The notes: generated by a model not told the origin, from the letters alone. Shown: positions 1-8,203, numbered from the stretch's first letter. The stretch: 64,000 bases of DNA from Mycobacterium ahvazicum (GCF_900176255.2 NZ_FXEG02000005.1:434001-498000); one strand, 5' to 3'. Translations and numbers: made by a program.

Positions 1-334
1 CACGTCCGCCGCCGCCGCCATCGGCAAGGCGTCGCTGGACGCATCCCTGCAAGACGACCTGCCCGAAGAAAGCCGGGCGTCGGGGTTCGGGCGCTCGGAG
101 TCGACGCTGCAGCTGGCCTGGGTGCTGGGCGGCGCGGTGGGGGTGATGGTCTACACCGAGCTGTGGGTAGGCTTCACGGCCATCAGTGCGATATTGATTC
201 TGGGTCTGGCGCAAACCATCGTCAGCTTCCGCGGCAACTCGTTGATCCCGGGCCTCGGCGGTAACCGGCCGGTGATGGTCGAGCAGGAAGGCATGCCCCG
301 CGACAGCGGCATGACCGCGGCGGTCCCGAAGTGA
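1..334 (+). CDS. C-terminal end of MFS-like transporter (Rv0876c-like), partial
   Basis: The gene enters from the left edge, in the frame starting at base 2, and stops at 332-334. About 110 residues are visible. Two hydrophobic segments, LAWVLGGAVGVMVY and FTAISAILILGLAQTIV, fit the last membrane helices of a multi-pass carrier, followed by a polar tail. The next gene starts inside its stop codon (GTGA overlap at 331-334) and encodes a protein like MTB Rv0875c. That order is the one around MTB Rv0876c, a conserved membrane protein of the major facilitator type. Family assignment rests on this synteny and the hydrophobic pattern. The substrate is unknown. Confidence 0.7.
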   Translation, partial: TSAAAAIGKASLDASLQDDLPEESRASGFGRSESTLQLAWVLGGAVGVMVYTELWVGFTAISAILILGLAQTIVSFRGNSLIPGLGGNRPVMVEQEGMPRDSGMTAAVPK

Positions 335-819
335 AACGTGGTGCGGCCGTTGCCCTTGCGGTCGTGGTCGTGCTGCTGGCCGCCGGCGCTGGAGTCGGCA
401 CCTGGTGGCTGCTGCGCGACTCGGGCCCGCAGCGACCGGAGATCAGCGCGTACTCGCACGGGCACTCGATCCGGGTGGGGCCCTACATGTACTGCAATGT
501 GCTCAACCTTGATGACTGCCAGCAACCACAAGCTCAGGGCGAGCTGCGGGTCACCGGCCGCTATCCGGTCCAACTCTCGGTCCCCGAGGCGATTTCGCGC
601 GCACCGTGGCGGCTGCTCCAGGTGTATGAAAACCCCGCGAACACGTCGACCACCATGTTCCGGCCCGGCACCCGGCTGGCCGTGACGATCCCATCGGACG
701 ACCCACAACGCGGGCGGCTGACCGGAATCGTCGTGCAGTTGCTGACCTTGGTGGTCGACCAGGCGGGTGAACTGCACGAGGCCCCGCATGCGGAGTGGTC
801 GGTGCGGCTGAAGCGCTAG
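331..819 (+). CDS. DUF2771-type exported protein (Rv0875c-like)
   Basis: A 162-residue protein with a GTG start overlapping the upstream stop as GTGA, which implies translational coupling. The N-terminus (KRGAAVALAVVVVLLAAGAG) is a single signal anchor or uncleaved signal peptide, so the rest is expected outside the membrane. Two cysteines close together (YCNVLNLDDC) could form a disulfide. Length and position match MTB Rv0875c, a conserved exported protein of unknown function in the DUF2771 family. It ends 17 bp from the oppositely oriented TetR gene. Confidence 0.75.
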   Translation: MKRGAAVALAVVVVLLAAGAGVGTWWLLRDSGPQRPEISAYSHGHSIRVGPYMYCNVLNLDDCQQPQAQGELRVTGRYPVQLSVPEAISRAPWRLLQVYENPANTSTTMFRPGTRLAVTIPSDDPQRGRLTGIVVQLLTLVVDQAGELHEAPHAEWSVRLKR

Positions 820-836
820 ACGCCTCGAACGTGGAT

Positions 837-1451
837 TCAGAGACCGCGCCGCAAAATCTCGAACGCTTGAGTCAACAATTCGGCCAGGCTCGGGCCGTCA
901 TCATTGCGTAAGCCCAACTGCCAGTGTCTGATCCCGGCGCTGCGGAAGGCGGCCACCGCGCAGCGCGCGAGAACCTGGACCTGGAATTCCTCGTCGGGCT
1001 GCACCGCTGCGCTTCGTTGCAAGCGCTCCAGGAGGGCGTCGACGATCTCCTGTTCCAATCGCAGCATCAACCCAGGGATCGATTTCGCCAGCCTCGGACC
1101 CGGAGGGCCCTCGAGGAACAGCCATGAGATGTCCAGTTGAACCTCGTGCAGCTGGTCGACGAGGGCCGAGAACGCGTTCTCGACGGCGTCCAGTGGAATC
1201 TCCTCGGCCGGGCGCTGCCTGATCTCGGCGCCCAGCGTCGGCAGCCATTTCTCGATGTCGTTGACCAGCAGCACTTCCTTGCCGGGGAAGTAGCGGAAGA
1301 AGGTTCGCTGGGTCACGCCGGCAGCGTCGGCGATGTCCTTGACCGTCGTGTTGGCATAACCCCGAGCGTCGAAGAGGCTGTCGGCCGCGGCTTGGATGGC
1401 ACGCCGGGTGGCGATCTTGTGTGCCTCGCGCTTGCCCACCTCAGTGCTCAC
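837..1451 (-). CDS. TetR/AcrR family regulator, divergent from sulfatase
   Basis: About 204 residues from the GTG at 1451; in-frame GTGs at 1454 and 1460 are equally possible. The helix-turn-helix lies near residues 33-55 (TVKDIADAAGVTQRTFFRYF), the classic TetR layout, followed by a helical ligand domain. The frame stays open further upstream, but that stretch overlaps the sulfatase start and operator region, so it is unlikely to be coding. The gene is divergent from the sulfatase gene. The intervening 80 bp carry two inverted repeats built from TGTCA/TGACA, the expected type of operator. I infer that it represses the sulfatase gene and probably itself. Confidence 0.85.
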   Translation of the reverse strand: MSTEVGKREAHKIATRRAIQAAADSLFDARGYANTTVKDIADAAGVTQRTFFRYFPGKEVLLVNDIEKWLPTLGAEIRQRPAEEIPLDAVENAFSALVDQLHEVQLDISWLFLEGPPGPRLAKSIPGLMLRLEQEIVDALLERLQRSAAVQPDEEFQVQVLARCAVAAFRSAGIRHWQLGLRNDDGPSLAELLTQAFEILRRGL

Positions 1452-1492
1452 CACAGCCACTATGACAGCACCGGACGACCGAAAAGGCAAAA

Positions 1493-1509
1493 ACTTGTCA
1501 CAAGTGACA
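1493..1509. promoter_or_regulatory. TGTCA/TGACA inverted repeat, candidate TetR operator 1
   Basis: TGTCA (1496-1500) and TGACA (1505-1509) form an inverted repeat with a 4-bp spacer. It overlaps a second small palindrome, ACTTG-TCA-CAAGT (1493-1505). It lies between the divergent TetR and sulfatase genes and shares its half-site with the larger palindrome at 1519-1540. Confidence 0.55.
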
Positions 1510-1518
1510 CTTTGCCCT

Positions 1519-1540
1519 AATCTGTCATCTATGACAGATT
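1519..1540. promoter_or_regulatory. Perfect palindrome over sulfatase start codon, candidate TetR operator 2
   Basis: The arms AATCTGTCAT and ATGACAGATT are perfectly complementary with a 2-bp spacer (CT). The right arm contains the sulfatase ATG at 1531, so a bound repressor would also block the initiation region. The core CTGTCAT/ATGACAG matches the half-sites at 1496-1509, which supports one regulator binding both. Confidence 0.65.
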
Positions 1541-3900
1541 TTACGGGTCCTACGGAATTCCAGGGGACGATCGCCGAGGACATCCGCGACTCCGAGCCGG
1601 ACTGGGCACCGTGGCGCACCCCGTCGGCGCCGGACGGTGCGCCCAACGTGCTTTACCTGCTGTGGGACGACACCGGCATCGCCACCTGGGATTGTTACGG
1701 CGGCCTGGTCGACATGCCCAACATGAAGCGCATTGCCGACCGCGGAGTCCGGCTCACACAATTCCACACCACGGCATTGTGTTCGCCCACCCGCGCCGCC
1801 CTGCTGACGGGACGTAACGCCACCACGGTTGGGGTGGCCGCGGTGGTGAACATGGCGCAAGGCTTCCCCGGACACCACGGACGCATTCCCTCAGAGACGG
1901 CCCTGATGTCCGAGGTGCTCGCCGAGCGCGGGTGGTCGACCTACGCCGTGGGCAAATGGCACCTGGCGCCGCCCGAGGAATGCCACGCGGCAGGCGCACG
2001 CCGGTACTGGCCGCTCAGCCGCGGGTTCGACCGCTACTACGGCTTTCTCGACGGCATGACCGACCAGTGGTACCCGAGCCTGGTCAGCGACAGCCAGCCG
2101 ATCGATCCGCCCGCGACCCCCGAGCAGGGCTACCACTTGTCCAAAGACCTCGCCGATCGGGCGATCGGCTTTCTGCGTGACCACCGCTCCGCCGCGCCCG
2201 ACAAGCCGTGGTTCATGTACATGTGTCCCGGAGCTGGGCATTCGCCCCATCAGGTCGCCGCGGAATGGGCCGACCGATACGCGGGCCGATTCGACATGGG
2301 CTACGACCGCTACCGCGAAATCGCCCTGGCCAATCAGAAGGCCCAGGGTCTGCTGCCCGGGGACACCGAACTCTCCCCGATAAACCCCTACGCCGACTGC
2401 ACCAACCCCGACGGGTTGCCGTGGCCCGAACACGACACCGTCACCCCCTGGGACTCGCTGTCGGAGGACGAGAAGCGAGTGTCGTGCCGAATGGCCGAGG
2501 TGTTCGCCGGATTCCTCAGCTACACCGACGCACACATCGGCCGGATCCTGGACCATCTCGAAGAGACCGGTCAGTTGGACAACACCATCATCGTCGTGAT
2601 GTCCGACAACGGAGCCAGCGGCGAGGGTGGGCCCACCGGAAGCCTTGACGAATTTGTCTCGTTGCGCGCGGGCCGCGAATCCGTGCCGACACTGCAGAAA
2701 TACGACGAGTTCGGCGGGCCGGGCACCAGGATGAACTACTCCAACGGCTGGGCGATGGCGTTCAACACGCCCTTCAAACTGTTCAAGCGCTACGCCTCTC
2801 ACGAAGGCGGGATCGCCGACCCGTGCATCATCTCCTGGCCCCGGGGGCTGAGCACTTGCGGCGAGGTGCGTGATCACTACGTGCACGTCAGCGACATCAC
2901 GCCAACCGTGTACGACCTACTGGGCATCGACCCGGCCGGCACGGTCAAGGGAATCCCCCAAAAGCCGCTCGAGGGAGTGAGTTTCGCTGCAGTACTGCAT
3001 GATTCGACCGCATCAACCGAGAAGCACACCCAGTTCTATTCAATGCTGGGCACCCGCGGCATCTGGCACGACGGCTGGTTCGCCAACACGGTGCACCCCA
3101 CCATCTCTGCGGTGCCGCATGTTCCCGGCTGGTCGCAGTTCGACCACGACCGGTGGGAGCTGTTCCACATCGCTGCCGACCGCAGCCAGATCCATGACCT
3201 TGCCGCCGACTATCCGGACAAGCTCGACGAACTCAAAGCCCTGTGGCGCGAAGAGGCCCTGCGATGCAACGCCTACCCGCTGAACGATCTCAGCCTGTTC
3301 GAGCTGATCGCACGATGGGCCGCGGGCGCAGCGGACATGTCATCCCAGCGGGCCGTCTTCATCCCTGACACTCCCGCGGGACGTACACCGAACGGCGGGT
3401 TGATCCGCGGCCGGTCGTTCGCGCTCCGCGCGATGGTGTCGATCGACAGCGCCGATGCCGAAGGCGTGTTGTTCTCCCAGGGCAGCCGGCCGTGCGGCCA
3501 CGCGCTCTATCTGGCCGGTGGGCGACTGCGTTACGTCTGCAACTTCGACGGCGTCGAGCAGACCGTCACTTCGAGTGAGCCAATCAAATTAGGGCACAGT
3601 ATTTTTAGTGCCGAATTCACTAGGAAGGGTACGGGCAGCGGCCTCTTCGACGTTATCGGCGACGTAGTGCTCAGTGTCGACGGGCGCGCGGTCGGCTCGC
3701 TGACCGGTATGCAGATGACCGGCTTCGATCCGGCCCAGCCCGTCTCGGCCGGTCGCAGTGTCGCCTATTCGGTTTCGGGCGATTATGTGTCGCCGAACCC
3801 CTTCCGCGGCGGGGTGCTGGACGAAGTCACGATTGATTTCTCCGAACCCGGCGAGCAACATCCCGACGCCGTCGTACAGCTCGGCTTCACGAGCGACTGA
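1531..3900 (+). CDS. Arylsulfatase, formylglycine type (AtsA/AtsD-like)
   Basis: A 789-residue sulfatase that hydrolyses sulfate esters; the natural substrate is unknown. The ATG at 1531 is chosen because it sits inside the operator and gives the usual family length (MTB AtsA and AtsD are about 787 residues). The N-terminal metal site is seen in LYLLWDDTG (about residues 41-49). CSPTR at residues 84-88 is the site where a formylglycine-generating enzyme converts Cys84. VGKWHLAP and MSDNGASGEGG carry further active-site and metal-ligand residues. The C-terminal third is a jelly-roll-like extension typical of long mycobacterial sulfatases. No signal peptide is seen. A winged-helix/hydrolase gene remnant follows 29 bp downstream. 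Confidence 0.92.
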   Translation: MTDFTGPTEFQGTIAEDIRDSEPDWAPWRTPSAPDGAPNVLYLLWDDTGIATWDCYGGLVDMPNMKRIADRGVRLTQFHTTALCSPTRAALLTGRNATTVGVAAVVNMAQGFPGHHGRIPSETALMSEVLAERGWSTYAVGKWHLAPPEECHAAGARRYWPLSRGFDRYYGFLDGMTDQWYPSLVSDSQPIDPPATPEQGYHLSKDLADRAIGFLRDHRSAAPDKPWFMYMCPGAGHSPHQVAAEWADRYAGRFDMGYDRYREIALANQKAQGLLPGDTELSPINPYADCTNPDGLPWPEHDTVTPWDSLSEDEKRVSCRMAEVFAGFLSYTDAHIGRILDHLEETGQLDNTIIVVMSDNGASGEGGPTGSLDEFVSLRAGRESVPTLQKYDEFGGPGTRMNYSNGWAMAFNTPFKLFKRYASHEGGIADPCIISWPRGLSTCGEVRDHYVHVSDITPTVYDLLGIDPAGTVKGIPQKPLEGVSFAAVLHDSTASTEKHTQFYSMLGTRGIWHDGWFANTVHPTISAVPHVPGWSQFDHDRWELFHIAADRSQIHDLAADYPDKLDELKALWREEALRCNAYPLNDLSLFELIARWAAGAADMSSQRAVFIPDTPAGRTPNGGLIRGRSFALRAMVSIDSADAEGVLFSQGSRPCGHALYLAGGRLRYVCNFDGVEQTVTSSEPIKLGHSIFSAEFTRKGTGSGLFDVIGDVVLSVDGRAVGSLTGMQMTGFDPAQPVSAGRSVAYSVSGDYVSPNPFRGGVLDEVTIDFSEPGEQHPDAVVQLGFTSD

Positions 3901-3929
3901 CCCGACTAACCGAGGAGAGCCCGGACACC

Positions 3930-5141
3930 ATGATGGCATCAACGCTTGCACCGACGCCGACCATCGCCGGCAGCCGTCCCAGCGGTGTGTGGCGGTTCGA
4001 CGATTTCGTCCTCGATACCCGGCGCTACGAATTGCGTTGCGACGGTGACCCCGTGCGGGTCGAGCCGCAGGTATTCGACGTGCTGACCCAATTAGTTGCC
4101 AACCACCAGCGCTTCGTGAGCAAGGAAGAGCTGTTCGACACGGTGTGGGGCGGACGGTTCGTCGGGGAGGCGGCGCTGACCAGCCGGATCAAGACGGCCC
4201 GCCGGGCCCTCGGTGACGACGGCGGATCACAGCGCTATATCCGGACCGTGCGCGGACGTGGCTACCAGTTCGTCGGTACCTTGGCGTCCGAAACCTGCTC
4301 CGAAACAACACTTTTCAAGTCAAAACCTGCCAAGGGCCCCGCACCTCGCCAACACATCGGCTTCTGCCAGGCAGCCGACGGGACGCGGCTGGCCTATGGG
4401 ATCGCCGGCGACGGTCCGCCGTTGGTCCGCGCCGCCAACTGGATGACACACCTGGGCTATGACATCGAGAGCCCGGTGTGGCGGCACTGGGTGCGTGACC
4501 TGTCTCTCGACCATCGCCTCGTCCGTTACGACGAGCGCGGCTGCGGGCTTTCGGATTGGCAGGCAACGGATTTCTGCTTCGAGGACTGGGTGACCGATCT
4601 CGAATCCGTGGTCGATGCCGTGCAGTTGGACCGCTTTCCGCTGTTGGGTGTGTCGCAGGGGGCGGCGGTGGCGGTTGCCTATGCGGCCCGTCACCCGGAG
4701 CGAGTCAGCCGGTTGGTGTTGTGCGGTGGCTACGCCCGCGGCATGGCGGCGCGCGCCGTCAGTGAGAACGAGAAGCGCGCCGCTGCATTGGATCTCGAGC
4801 TGGCCAGGGTTGGCTGGGAGCATGCGGATCCGCCAACGCCGCGTGATGACACCCTCTACGCATTCTTGAGCGGTCAGGCCGTACGACGTCGTTGCGTTCG
4901 GCTAAGTCGTTCCACCCGTAGGAAACAGTTTGGCCGGGCCACCCTGATCAGGGTGGCCCGGCCAAAGGATCGACGAGTTATTTGTCCAGGTTGGCGCTCA
5001 ACGAATCATCCACGCGTGCATAGACATAGCCGGCGGCGCGCAGCTTGGCAGCCAGCTCGCTGCCGACCGCCGCAATCGACACGGCAGCGTGCCGGCGAAT
5101 CTGCTCCATGTCGGCAAACCGGGCGCTGGAATGGCCGCTGA
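3930..5141 (+). pseudogene. Truncated winged-helix (OmpR-type) regulator fused to alpha/beta hydrolase
   Basis: It starts at ATG 3930 after a GAGGAG ribosome site. Residues ~20-117 form an OmpR/CadC-type winged helix, ending in the typical RTVRGRGYQFVG. From ~140 an alpha/beta hydrolase follows, with the nucleophile elbow GVSQG and the end of the early half (ERVSRLVLCGGYARG). Recognisable hydrolase sequence stops near 4830, around ARVGWEHADPP. The catalytic Asp and His region is missing. The frame stays open to 5141, but that part runs through a terminator palindrome and antisense through an EspC-like gene, with composition unlike a protein. I read it as 3'-truncated at the edge of the ESX island. 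The DNA-binding half might still be made. Confidence 0.7.
4929..4966. terminator. 38-bp perfect palindrome, bidirectional terminator
   Basis: The sequence is self-complementary over 38 bp. Arms beginning TTTGGCCGGGCCACCCT and ending AGGGTGGCCCGGCCAAA flank a central GATC. It lies 11 bp downstream of the stop of the last ESX-island gene (4978) and in the 3' end of the truncated plus-strand gene. It would form a very stable GC hairpin with A/T ends in either direction. A terminator ending the island is the simplest reading. Confidence 0.75.
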
Positions 5142-5277
5142 ACACCCCGTGTGAACGTTCGACCTTGCTTGCGATCCCATCGGCCGCGTGCGCTGCTTGC
5201 AGGGCCTGCACCGATGCTTCCTCGTGAGGCTTGGCCAGTGTTGCCATGCCCTGGGAGTCGACGGTTAACGTGCGCAT
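4978..5277 (-). CDS. EspC/EspF-like ESX-1 secretion-associated protein (copy 2)
   Basis: A 99-residue all-helical protein of the EspC/EspF family (DUF2580-type), small partners co-secreted by ESX-1. An AGGAG ribosome site lies 7 bp before ATG 5277. The family HG pair is present (RSHGVFSGHSSARF). The C-terminal type VII export signal Y-x3-D appears as YARVD, followed by DSLSANLDK. The copy at 7874-8203 has the same end (YDGAD ELLASNLDK) and a similar middle (AAVSIA..NLAAKLR), so the two are duplicates. It follows the EspA/E-like gene by 75 bp, reproducing the EspA-EspC and EspE-EspF pairing. It is the last gene of the island before the palindrome terminator. Confidence 0.85.
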   Translation of the reverse strand: MRTLTVDSQGMATLAKPHEEASVQALQAAHAADGIASKVERSHGVFSGHSSARFADMEQIRRHAAVSIAAVGSELAAKLRAAGYVYARVDDSLSANLDK

Positions 5278-5352
5278 GAGTTGATCTCCTAACTTGATTG
5301 AATGGGTTTGCTATCCGGACCGGCTCACCGCGACGCTGCGGCGAGCCGCCTG

Positions 5353-6681
5353 TCATAGGGCCAGCTGCGCCAGCTCCGACTGGGCTACGGGCGCGAACTC
5401 CACCGGCGCACCTTCGACCGCCTCGGCACCGGCAGCGGCACCGACGGTGTCGGCCGCCAGGGCCGGCGCGGGCTCCTCGGCGGTGGCGTCTTCCTCTGGA
5501 GCCGCGGCCTGCCAGTCCTGAGCCATTCCCGAGATCTTGTCAACCTGATCGATGATTTGGTCGACAACGTCCAGCTGCGCGGACAGATTCGACGAAATCT
5601 CGGCGGCCGTCCCTGACATCTCGACCAACCGATTCATCACTCGGCTCAACGTCGGACTCCCTTGCACTGCAATAGATCTGGCATCGGACGCATCGGCCTC
5701 CTCAGCGATGACGCCGGAGGTGCTCTGGTCATCGCTCAACGTGTTCAACGCCGGACTTTGCAGTTCCGCGAGGTCGGCGTTGGGCCGACCGGCGGCCGAG
5801 GTCCGGATCGGCGCCGCACCGACACCCAATTCCGACGCACCCGTCAGGGCGGTCCCGAACTGACGGATGGTGGTGTCTTGCGTCTCGGGGAGGTAGACCT
5901 TGGCGAATTCACCGGTCACCGCGGCCGCCCGCTCGGCGACCGATAGATACTTCGCGTTCAATGCCTGGGTCTCGTCGCCGACCTTGCGGGACGCCTTCTC
6001 CGTAAGTCCAATAATTGACCCCATTGAGGCGAGCGTCGCCGCACTGAGGGCGGCTTGAAATATCATTGAACGAGTCGGGTTGTAGCTGTACCAAACCAGC
6101 GCTACGTACTTGGCGACGACGATGCTGAGAATTAACCCTGCCATGCCTCGGTGGAATGTCGTCACCGCGTCGGCTTGGTCTTGCACTTGCGCCTGGGTCT
6201 GCCGATCCAATTCCGCCATCTCGCCTGTGAGAGCACGCAACTCGGCGTGCTGTGCGGTGAACGCGTCCGCGGCGGCTCCCTGCCAGCCCGCCGAACCCGT
6301 GACGACCGACGCCAGCTGTGCTTGGGCGGTCTCGTGTAGGTCCGCACCGGCGGCCATCTCGTCACCGGCGTCGGGCGTACCGGACCCCCCGATGTGGTCG
6401 GTGAGCACGAGGGTAATCAAGCAACTGTCGAGGATGAGCGTCGGCGACCAATTATTGGGGGTAGTGCGGTCAGTCGTCTCGAGGAATGCATCGGAGAACA
6501 ACTCATTTTTCCCCCAGGCATATAGTCCGACGGCACCCGCCGCGGCGAAGTTCAGCCCCGCCAGGGTCGAATCCCCGTCGAGGAGGCCTCTAAGCCCTAC
6601 CGCGAACCTGTCGGTGACGATGCCCAGGTCATAAAACCCTCCCATGGCGCCCGAAACGCCCCAATTTAGTGAGTAAACCAT
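5353..6681 (-). CDS. EspA/EspE-like ESX-1 substrate (copy 2)
   Basis: A 442-residue protein like EspA/EspE of the ESX-1 system. Start ATG 6681 is supported by AAGGAG upstream; the open frame upstream of it is not plausible coding. Visible parts are an N-terminal helical region with GLNFAAAG, a WxG turn (GWQGAAADAF, around residue 150), one hydrophobic segment (LILSIVVAKYVALVWYSY), a coiled helical part, and an Ala/Glu/Pro-rich tail. Blocks MSGTAAEISS and KISGMAQDWQAAA are shared with the copy at 8200-9651. EspA/EspC or EspE/EspF pairs are exported together with EsxA/EsxB in MTB and M. marinum. An 11-bp-periodic TGGAG triad lies about 75-110 bp upstream. Confidence 0.85.
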   Translation of the reverse strand: MVYSLNWGVSGAMGGFYDLGIVTDRFAVGLRGLLDGDSTLAGLNFAAAGAVGLYAWGKNELFSDAFLETTDRTTPNNWSPTLILDSCLITLVLTDHIGGSGTPDAGDEMAAGADLHETAQAQLASVVTGSAGWQGAAADAFTAQHAELRALTGEMAELDRQTQAQVQDQADAVTTFHRGMAGLILSIVVAKYVALVWYSYNPTRSMIFQAALSAATLASMGSIIGLTEKASRKVGDETQALNAKYLSVAERAAAVTGEFAKVYLPETQDTTIRQFGTALTGASELGVGAAPIRTSAAGRPNADLAELQSPALNTLSDDQSTSGVIAEEADASDARSIAVQGSPTLSRVMNRLVEMSGTAAEISSNLSAQLDVVDQIIDQVDKISGMAQDWQAAAPEEDATAEEPAPALAADTVGAAAGAEAVEGAPVEFAPVAQSELAQLAL

Positions 6682-6755
6682 GGCTTCTACTGCTCCTTTT
6701 TCACGTTTGTTGGCCTGCCTGTGATAGGAATGCTTCCCCATTCGGGTGTTCGCAA

Positions 6756-6790
6756 CTTGGAGGCGGTGTGGAGATTGCGGGGAGGTTCTG
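6756..6790 (-). promoter_or_regulatory. 11-bp-spaced TGGAG direct-repeat element A
   Basis: On the plus strand TGGAG occurs at 6758 and 6769, and GGGAG at 6780, so the spacing is exactly 11 bp, one helical turn on the same face. A further TGGAG at 6792 is one base off register. The element lies about 90 bp upstream of the EspA/E-like start at 6681. The same arrangement occurs at 9724-9750 and 11106-11132. Direct repeats with 11-bp period are typical of OmpR/PhoP-class regulators. Confidence 0.6.
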
Positions 6791-6833
6791 GTGGAGCTTC
6801 GTGCTGAAACGCACAGCAGTACAACATATTTCG

Positions 6834-7181
6834 TCAAAAAATCTGAGTCGCATGTTCGCATGTGCCGGTCGATGTGGCCTTGGCGAGGGCCAACTGCAAA
6901 GCCCTGATGCGTTGGCCCATAAGGTGATCCGTTCGCGCATACCTGCCCGCGGCGGCGGTCAAGTTGGCCGCGGTTCGATTCAAGGCGACCTGTGCGGCCG
7001 GCAATCCGTCTACAACCGGTGCTTCCAGGGCGGACACCGTCTCGGTGACCGCCACCGACACCAGATCGGTCCCGCCGGCCGGCCCGAGCGTCTGCGGCGG
7101 CGCGGGAAACGCCAAGTCCCCAAGCGTGCTGCCCGCGTTCGCCAGGCCATGGGTGTCCACCAGCAGTGGTCGAGTCATCAT
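6834..7181 (-). CDS. YxxxD-bearing helical protein, candidate type VII substrate
   Basis: 115 residues from ATG 7181, preceded by GGGAGA; a longer start at 7193 is possible. I do not recognise the family firmly. It is predicted helical, with an Ala-rich middle and YARTD near residue 84, a Y-x3-D motif like the general type VII secretion signal. The architecture resembles small PE/WXG100-like or DUF2563-type mycobacterial proteins, but there is no WxG. It follows the EspD-like gene by 47 bp on the same strand, inside an operon of ESX-1 substrates. I infer that it is another exported helical partner or a chaperoned substrate. Confidence 0.65.
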   Translation of the reverse strand: MMTRPLLVDTHGLANAGSTLGDLAFPAPPQTLGPAGGTDLVSVAVTETVSALEAPVVDGLPAAQVALNRTAANLTAAAGRYARTDHLMGQRIRALQLALAKATSTGTCEHATQIF

Positions 7182-7228
7182 CCTGTCTCCCATCGTATTT
7201 CGCTGTCGAAATCGGGCTGCCCGGCCTG

Positions 7229-7843
7229 CTACCAGTCAGCACCGCCGGCGTATCGGGTGGCGAACACCGACGCGGTGGCCGCGGCGGCCTGCTGCGGGGT
7301 CGGCAGCCCCATGCTCTGTACGAATTCATGCACCGCCTGCGTGCCGTCGACCCCGATGTTGTCGAGGAGGTCCGGCACCGGGGCGTCGCGGACTAAAAGC
7401 TCCCGCTGGCGGGCCCGTGCTTGGTGGTGTGCCAAATCGGCGATGATCAGAATCTCCTCGGCGAGCTCGGATCCACTCATTCCGGTGGCTTTCGGCCACA
7501 CCTCAATCTGGTGCAGGCGCCCGCTCGCGCAGGCCACAACCGTGACCGACTCCGGCGGGTTGGTCACCGTGACCATCAACTCCGTCGATGAGTCGTCGGT
7601 GTGGCGTGGCTGGCCGCAGTCGTGGGCCAGCGCCGCGATCCCGGTATCGGTGTCCTGGACCGGCTCGGCGCCGAGGTATTCCTCAAAGCTGTAGACCGGC
7701 TCCTCAGTGTCTGCCGCACCGGCCACCGGCATGTCATAGGCTGCGCTCGAGTCGTCGGACTCGGCGCTGACCCCGCCTGAAAAGTCAAGTGCCGCAAACA
7801 GATCACCAGTCCCGTGAGCGTCCACATAGGATGTGCTGTACAC
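7229..7843 (-). CDS. espD: EspD-like ESX-1 secretion-associated protein
   Basis: 204 residues from GTG 7843 with AAAGGA upstream. The C-terminal two thirds match MTB EspD closely in pattern: VTVTNPPESVTV, then MSGSELAEEILIIADLAHHQAR, then GLPTPQQAAAATASVFATRY. In EspD these read TVTNPPRTVSV, MSESQLASEILVIADLARQKA and GLPSPEEAAAAEAEVFATRY. The N-terminal ~80 residues are acidic, as in EspD. EspD in MTB stabilises EspA and EspC and is needed for ESX-1 secretion. Here it follows an EspA/E-like and an EspC/F-like gene, so the espA-espC-espD order is conserved. Confidence 0.88.
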   Translation of the reverse strand: MYSTSYVDAHGTGDLFAALDFSGGVSAESDDSSAAYDMPVAGAADTEEPVYSFEEYLGAEPVQDTDTGIAALAHDCGQPRHTDDSSTELMVTVTNPPESVTVVACASGRLHQIEVWPKATGMSGSELAEEILIIADLAHHQARARQRELLVRDAPVPDLLDNIGVDGTQAVHEFVQSMGLPTPQQAAAATASVFATRYAGGADW

Positions 7844-7873
7844 GTGAATATCCTTTCATTTGATGCGATCGAA

Positions 7874-8203
7874 TCAACCTTGCTGAAAATCGTTGGGCAG
7901 CAACTGCTTGTCGAGGTTCGAAGCCAACAATTCATCGGCGCCGTCGTAGAGGTATCCGGCGTAGCGAAGCTTCGCCGCGAGGTTGTTGGCTACCACGGCA
8001 ATGGAGACGGCTGCTTTGCGGCGTACCTTGTTGGCCCTGTCGAACTCGCTACTCGAAGGCAAGCTGTACAGGCCGTGCGTTTTCCTGAGCTCGCTTTCGA
8101 TATCCGTGGTCACCTCCGACGCTTCTAGGGCTTTCGCCGATGCCTCGTCCAGGTGTTTCGCCGCCTCTTCAAGGTCCTGCGGTCGGATGACTAGCGTGTT
8201 CAT
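7874..8203 (-). CDS. EspC/EspF-like ESX-1 secretion-associated protein (copy 1)
   Basis: A 109-residue helical protein. The ATG at 8203 overlaps the upstream stop as ATGA, so translation is coupled to the EspA/E-like gene. Family features are the HG pair (KTHGLYSLPSSSEF), a central helix (AAVSIAVVANNLAAKLR) and the export signal YDGAD (Y-x3-D) followed by ELLASNLDK. It is paralogous to the 99-residue protein at 4978-5277. EspC is the small partner co-secreted with EspA, so this is probably the partner of the protein encoded at 8200-9651. Confidence 0.87.
   Translation of the reverse strand: MNTLVIRPQDLEEAAKHLDEASAKALEASEVTTDIESELRKTHGLYSLPSSSEFDRANKVRRKAAVSIAVVANNLAAKLRYAGYLYDGADELLASNLDKQLLPNDFQQG

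Noticed and set aside
151..789. 212-residue minus-strand open frame across the DUF2771-type gene
   Set aside because: It is antisense to a syntenic conserved gene, rich in Arg/His, and shows no domain; typical of high-GC shadow frames.
4929..4966. Palindrome considered as an insertion-sequence end
   Set aside because: No transposase gene, no matching second inverted repeat and no target duplication were seen in the window.
6669..7694. 341-residue plus-strand open frame opposite the espD and YxxxD genes
   Set aside because: Both minus-strand genes have good ribosome sites and family matches; the plus-strand product is Cys/Arg-rich with no recognisable fold.
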